A model generated the notes under the pieces. That model saw only the letters and a list, made by a program, of their open reading frames with translations. It did not search any database and was not told the origin of the DNA. A stretch of 5,263 nucleotides of DNA, from positions 1 through 5,263 of the forward strand of contig JAQTNM010000115.1 of the NCBI GenBank assembly GCA_028713875.1. Reading direction: 5' to 3'. The position numbers were made by a program, and so were the translations under genes. Numbering within the stretch: the stretch's first letter is position 1; each line of letters opens with the position of its first letter. This document shows positions 1 through 2,753 of the stretch, piece after piece. The DNA comes from Candidatus Omnitrophota bacterium (GTDB taxonomy: Bacteria; Omnitrophota; Gorgyraeia; Gygaellales; Profunditerraquicolaceae).

Positions 1-577
1 CATAAGCTGCTTCATAAAGCTCGCGCGGGATAGTCTGTAAACCTGCCAGGAATATCAGGAACCCCCAGCCAAAGCCTTTCCAGGAATGGATTACCGCAAC
101 CGCGGTTAAGGCGGTGTTCGGGTCAGAAAGCCAGTTCCTGACCAGATTAGCCAGGCCCAGTTTGACCAGCCAGTAATTCAGGAGCCCGTAGTCGCCGTTT
201 AGGATCCATTTCCAGACCAAACCTACCACAACTTCGGATAATACCGGAGGTATAAAAAATATGGTGCGGAACCAGTTTTTCATGCGGATCTCCCGGTCAC
301 AGGCCCAGGCCAATAGAAATGCCAGGGCATTCTGGAAAACCAGGGCGAATAAAGTGATGTAACCGGCATTAACCATGGACTGCCACCAGATCTTGTCCTG
401 GAAGAATATCTCTTTGAAATTATCCAGGCCGATAAATGTCCTGGTAGGCAATATCCCGTCCCAGCTGCAAAGGCTTAAATAAAAAACCCAGATAAAGGGT
501 ATGATATAAAAAACGGCAAAAATAGTTACCGCAGGCAAGACGAAGAAATAATTTTCTAGGGTGGATTTAACCTTCAT
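1..577 (-). CDS. Carbohydrate ABC transporter permease, MalF/UgpA type (3' end cut by window)
   Basis: This is an inner-membrane permease subunit of a binding-protein-dependent sugar importer. It would pair with a second permease to form the channel through which substrate delivered by the neighbouring binding protein passes. The 192 visible residues start MKVKSTLENYFFVLPAV. Hydrophobic segments lie at about residues 11-35, 70-92, 104-123 and 157-181. The N-terminal FFVLP start, the FIGLDNF stretch after the first helix (about 48-54), the FFIPPVLSEVV segment (107-117) and the PRELYEAAY stretch at the window edge (184-192) are typical of the MalF/UgpA branch. The last of these is the start of the cytoplasmic EAA loop that contacts the ATPase; the conserved glycine and the rest lie off the window. 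The ATG is five bases after the stop of the binding-protein gene. An AGGA ribosome binding site sits inside the end of that gene, about 13 bases upstream, so translational coupling is likely. Family assignment is firm; the sugar is unknown. Confidence 0.93.
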   Translation of the reverse strand, partial: MKVKSTLENYFFVLPAVTIFAVFYIIPFIWVFYLSLCSWDGILPTRTFIGLDNFKEIFFQDKIWWQSMVNAGYITLFALVFQNALAFLLAWACDREIRMKNWFRTIFFIPPVLSEVVVGLVWKWILNGDYGLLNYWLVKLGLANLVRNWLSDPNTALTAVAVIHSWKGFGWGFLIFLAGLQTIPRELYEAAY

Positions 578-582
578 TTGCT

Positions 583-1884
583 TTAGCGTTTCCTGGACAA
601 TTCCCTTTCCTTGATTTTCTGCACTTCAACCGCAACCTGTTCGGGAGTCTTCTCTCCGATAATAATGGACTGTATGCCTTTATCAAAAGTCTCGATAACC
701 TGGGGGAATTCCGAGATGCCCCAGGTATTCGGATGCGTGGTGGCGTCCATATCATCGGCAAATTGCGACAGTATCGCAGGAATATTGCCCAGGATTTCTT
801 TATTAGCCGGGAGATTAAGCGTAGTCTCAGACAGGTAGGCCTGTTGGTTGTTATCGGTAAGCCACTTTAAGAAGTTCACCGCCAATTCTTTATTCTTGGA
901 TTGAGGATTGACCAGAAAAGATGAACCTGCCCCTCCCCAGATGCGCATGGGATGCTTTTCCGAAACTTTCGGGGGCAGCATGGCTGCGTATTTAAGGTTG
1001 GGGTTCATGGATTTATAAACGTTGACGCACCATGAACCGTTAAAAGCAAAAACGGCATTGCCGTTGGCAAAGGCCTGCTCCGCGTCTTTATTTACCATAG
1101 TCACTATCCCGGAAGCAAGCAATCCTGACTCCTGCATCTGCTTAAAAAGAGTAAGCACCTTAATCCAGTCCGGGTCAGTATAGGGAACCTGGCCCTTGAT
1201 CGTAGCCAAAACTTTGTCCTGGCCCATAATGTTAAAGGCATAATTATTGGCCAGGCAATCAATCATCCAGACCTCGCCCCAGCCGGAAACCATACCCTGC
1301 ATCTTTGCCGCTTTTATTTTATTACCTATATCCAGGAACTCCTGGAAGGTCTGCGGCGGATGGGTCGGGTCAAGGCCTAACTGCTTAAAAAGGTCCTTGT
1401 TGTAAAGCATTTCGATGGTCATGATGTCTATCGGAACGCCGTAGGTCCCCGCTTTTACGCCGTAACTGTTGCCCGGGGTGAATTCATTAACTGCCAGGGC
1501 CTTGCTGAAAAATTTTTTCTTCCATGCCGATCCGTTCTCCTCCATATAGGGAGTAAGGTCTAGAATGTAACCGGCTTTTATAAAAGAAGCGAAGTCCCTT
1601 TTTTCGCCTAATATGCCGAAGATATCCGGAAGATTTGCGCCTTGTGCGGCTGCGCGGACTTTCTGCGAATAAGCGTCGGAGGGAGCGTAGAGCTCAAAAT
1701 TGATCTTCACCCCGGTTTGAGCTTCATATCTTTTGGCTAATTCCTGGAACGCGGCCTGCCGGTCAGTCATCCAGTGCCATATGTTTACGGTAGGCTTTGC
1801 GCTTTTTTTATCCGCAGAGCATCCGCATAAAAATGAAAAAGAAATAAAAGCCGATAAGAATGCGATTAAACCCTTACGCCTCAT
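583..1884 (-). CDS. Extracellular solute-binding lipoprotein of a carbohydrate ABC transporter (SBP family 1)
   Basis: This 433-residue protein captures a sugar or glycoside outside the cytoplasmic membrane and delivers it to the permease encoded just downstream. It begins MRRKGLIAFLSAF, with a basic n-region and a hydrophobic core. It then has a lipobox L19-C20-G21-C22, so Cys22 should be lipidated and the mature protein membrane-anchored. The mature part opens with a VNIWHWM strand and the AAFQELAKRYEAQTGVKI helix-strand typical of family 1 binding proteins. Later family-like stretches are FAFNGSWCV (around 278-286), WGGAGSSFLV (around 317-326) and the KNKELAVNFLKWLTDN helix. The length is normal for the family. 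The start is fixed by AGGAGG five bases upstream of the ATG. It is the first gene of the importer operon and has its own promoters. Substrate cannot be read from the sequence; UgpB-like glycerol-phosphate binding or oligosaccharide binding are both possible. Confidence 0.93.
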   Translation of the reverse strand: MRRKGLIAFLSAFISFSFLCGCSADKKSAKPTVNIWHWMTDRQAAFQELAKRYEAQTGVKINFELYAPSDAYSQKVRAAAQGANLPDIFGILGEKRDFASFIKAGYILDLTPYMEENGSAWKKKFFSKALAVNEFTPGNSYGVKAGTYGVPIDIMTIEMLYNKDLFKQLGLDPTHPPQTFQEFLDIGNKIKAAKMQGMVSGWGEVWMIDCLANNYAFNIMGQDKVLATIKGQVPYTDPDWIKVLTLFKQMQESGLLASGIVTMVNKDAEQAFANGNAVFAFNGSWCVNVYKSMNPNLKYAAMLPPKVSEKHPMRIWGGAGSSFLVNPQSKNKELAVNFLKWLTDNNQQAYLSETTLNLPANKEILGNIPAILSQFADDMDATTHPNTWGISEFPQVIETFDKGIQSIIIGEKTPEQVAVEVQKIKERELSRKR

Positions 1885-1889
1885 TCTTG

Positions 1890-1895
1890 CCTCCT
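1890..1895 (-). promoter_or_regulatory. Ribosome binding site of the solute-binding protein gene
   Basis: The minus strand reads AGGAGG, then CAAGA, then ATG. The match to the anti-Shine-Dalgarno sequence is perfect over six bases with a five-base spacer, which fixes the start codon at 1884. Confidence 0.85.
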
Positions 1896-1914
1896 GTTGT
1901 GCTAGGCCTCTATT

Positions 1915-1927
1915 TTATGCCACATAA
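1915..1927. promoter_or_regulatory. Inverted repeat TTATG-N3-CATAA in the leader, possible operator
   Basis: A perfect 5-bp inverted repeat with a 3-bp spacer lies just downstream of the proximal promoter's expected transcription start, at roughly +8 to +20. A repressor bound here could block the importer operon, as LacI- or GntR-family sugar regulators often do. The repeat is short and AT-rich, so it may be chance. No regulator gene lies in the window. Confidence 0.25.
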
Positions 1928-1940
1928 TGACAAGGAAAAA

Positions 1941-1969
1941 AGTATATCATTAAATTGCGGTTTTATCAA
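1941..1969 (-). promoter_or_regulatory. Proximal sigma70-type promoter of the sugar importer operon
   Basis: The minus strand has a -35 box TTGATA (1964-1969), a 17-bp spacer and a -10 box TATACT (1941-1946). The -10 box is preceded by TG plus one base, an extended -10 element. Transcription would start near 1934, giving a leader of about 50 bases before the binding-protein ATG. Each box departs from consensus at one position. It is the best promoter match I found in the window. Confidence 0.75.
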
Positions 1970-1983
1970 GAAAACAATAGCCA

Positions 1984-2012
1984 AATCTAACACAAACCCA
2001 AAGCCGGGTCAA
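1984..2012 (-). promoter_or_regulatory. Distal sigma70-type promoter of the sugar importer operon
   Basis: The minus strand has a -35 box TTGACC (2007-2012), a 17-bp spacer and a -10 box TAGATT (1984-1989), again preceded by TG plus one base. It starts seven bases beyond the stop codon of the PilZ gene. Its start would be near 1977, which places the proximal promoter inside its transcript. Slightly weaker than the proximal promoter. Confidence 0.5.
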
Positions 2013-2018
2013 GGGTTT

Positions 2019-2342
2019 TCAGTAAGCCTCCGCCACTCTTAACGCCCTTGAAAGGCCCATCATATTTGCCCTTTCCAGATTAATGCCTGTGCGGTAGGCG
2101 TTAAGGCCTTGCGGTCTTGACCAGACTACCTGGCCGCGCGCATAAAGCGGATCTCCGTTATCGGGTATTTTTAACCACATCTCCAAAGTGCTGTTTGGCC
2201 GCAACTGCTCTCTGGTCACCATTCCTAAGCCTTTGGCGCTGACGTCAAAGACCTCGGCATCGCTTTCCTTGTTTTCCTTAAGATCTAAGAACCTTAAGGG
2301 AAATCTGGCTGGAAAACGCTCAAAAATCCTCTTATCCTGCAT
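2019..2342 (-). CDS. Possible internally initiated short form: C-terminal PilZ domain alone
   Basis: Met129 of the tandem PilZ protein could serve as a second, in-frame start giving a 107-residue single-domain protein. Immediately upstream the minus strand reads AAAGGAGGTGAACGT and then ATG, a far stronger ribosome binding site than that of the full-length gene. The sequence from this Met, MQDKRIFERFPARFPLRF, looks like the natural N-terminus of a free-standing PilZ protein. It keeps both complete c-di-GMP motifs. Whether it is made in the cell is inference. Confidence 0.45.
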   Translation of the reverse strand: MQDKRIFERFPARFPLRFLDLKENKESDAEVFDVSAKGLGMVTREQLRPNSTLEMWLKIPDNGDPLYARGQVVWSRPQGLNAYRTGINLERANMMGLSRALRVAEAY

Positions 2343-2726
2343 ACGTTCACCTCCTTTCTCTTGTTTTGCCTCACTTTGCCATTGACGGTTTATCTCTTCA
2401 GGAAAATTCTTCTGGATAAACTGCCCAATTCTCTCTTTATCTGCTTCTCTTATTTTATTAAAATAAAGGCCATAAGTATTCAGGCCTTCGGTTGTTTTAT
2501 GCCAGGCCACCCAGGCCTCCACATTCAAAACAAAGTCGCCGGTCAATATCAGGCTTAAATTTATAAACGTATCTGGCGCAAGCTGTTCTGTAAGGGTAAA
2601 CCTTAGCCCTTTAAGATTAATATCATTTATATGGCAATCCGTCAAGTGTTCTTTATCGCCCACCCTGACTTTCGCCTGCCAGTTTATCTGCCACCTGTGA
2701 GAACCCCTGTGCTCTTGCATATCCAT
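2019..2726 (-). CDS. Tandem PilZ-domain protein (probable c-di-GMP receptor)
   Basis: This 235-residue cytoplasmic protein has no signal peptide or membrane segment. It is built of two PilZ domains, which bind the second messenger cyclic di-GMP. Domain 1 (about residues 7-100) has the RxxxR motif as R7-G-S-H-R11 and a D35-I-N-L-K-G40 version of the D/NxSxxG motif, with Asn replacing Ser. Domain 2 (about 132-225) has R133-I-F-E-R137 and a perfect D161-V-S-A-K-G166. The two halves share a matching end (VAWHKTTEGLNTYGLYF and VVWSRPQGLNAYRTGINL), which points to duplication or fusion. The start is uncertain. The first ATG has only a distant GGGGGA upstream, while Met3 at 2720 sits eight bases after AAGG and may be the real start. 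The gene follows the large fusion gene by 27 bases, probably in one operon. The process it controls is not shown; PilZ proteins commonly act on motility, exopolysaccharide or secretion. Confidence 0.88.
   Translation of the reverse strand: MDMQEHRGSHRWQINWQAKVRVGDKEHLTDCHINDINLKGLRFTLTEQLAPDTFINLSLILTGDFVLNVEAWVAWHKTTEGLNTYGLYFNKIREADKERIGQFIQKNFPEEINRQWQSEAKQEKGGERMQDKRIFERFPARFPLRFLDLKENKESDAEVFDVSAKGLGMVTREQLRPNSTLEMWLKIPDNGDPLYARGQVVWSRPQGLNAYRTGINLERANMMGLSRALRVAEAY
2346..2357 (-). promoter_or_regulatory. Strong internal Shine-Dalgarno inside the PilZ gene
   Basis: The minus strand reads AAAGGAGGTGAA, complementary to the 3' end of 16S rRNA over about ten bases. Its AGGAGG core (2350-2355) is seven bases from an in-frame ATG at 2342. 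It encodes the linker residues KGGE between the two PilZ domains. Confidence 0.6.
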
Positions 2727-2753
2727 TACCTTGCTGTTCCCCCGCGATATTAT

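Noticed and set aside
567..761. 64-codon open frame on the minus strand across the binding-protein/permease junction
   Set aside because: It overlaps both real genes in another frame, and its translation is Arg- and Pro-rich without homology features.
1994..2018. Possible terminator of the PilZ gene: a 6-bp stem AAACCC/GGGTTT with a 13-base loop just after the stop codon
   Set aside because: The loop is long, the stem is weak and no U-run follows on the minus strand. The same bases serve as the distal promoter's -35 box.
1733..2042. Short plus-strand open frames across the start of the binding-protein gene and the intergenic region
   Set aside because: They are antisense to the lipoprotein signal and the promoters, and no ribosome binding site or domain supports them.
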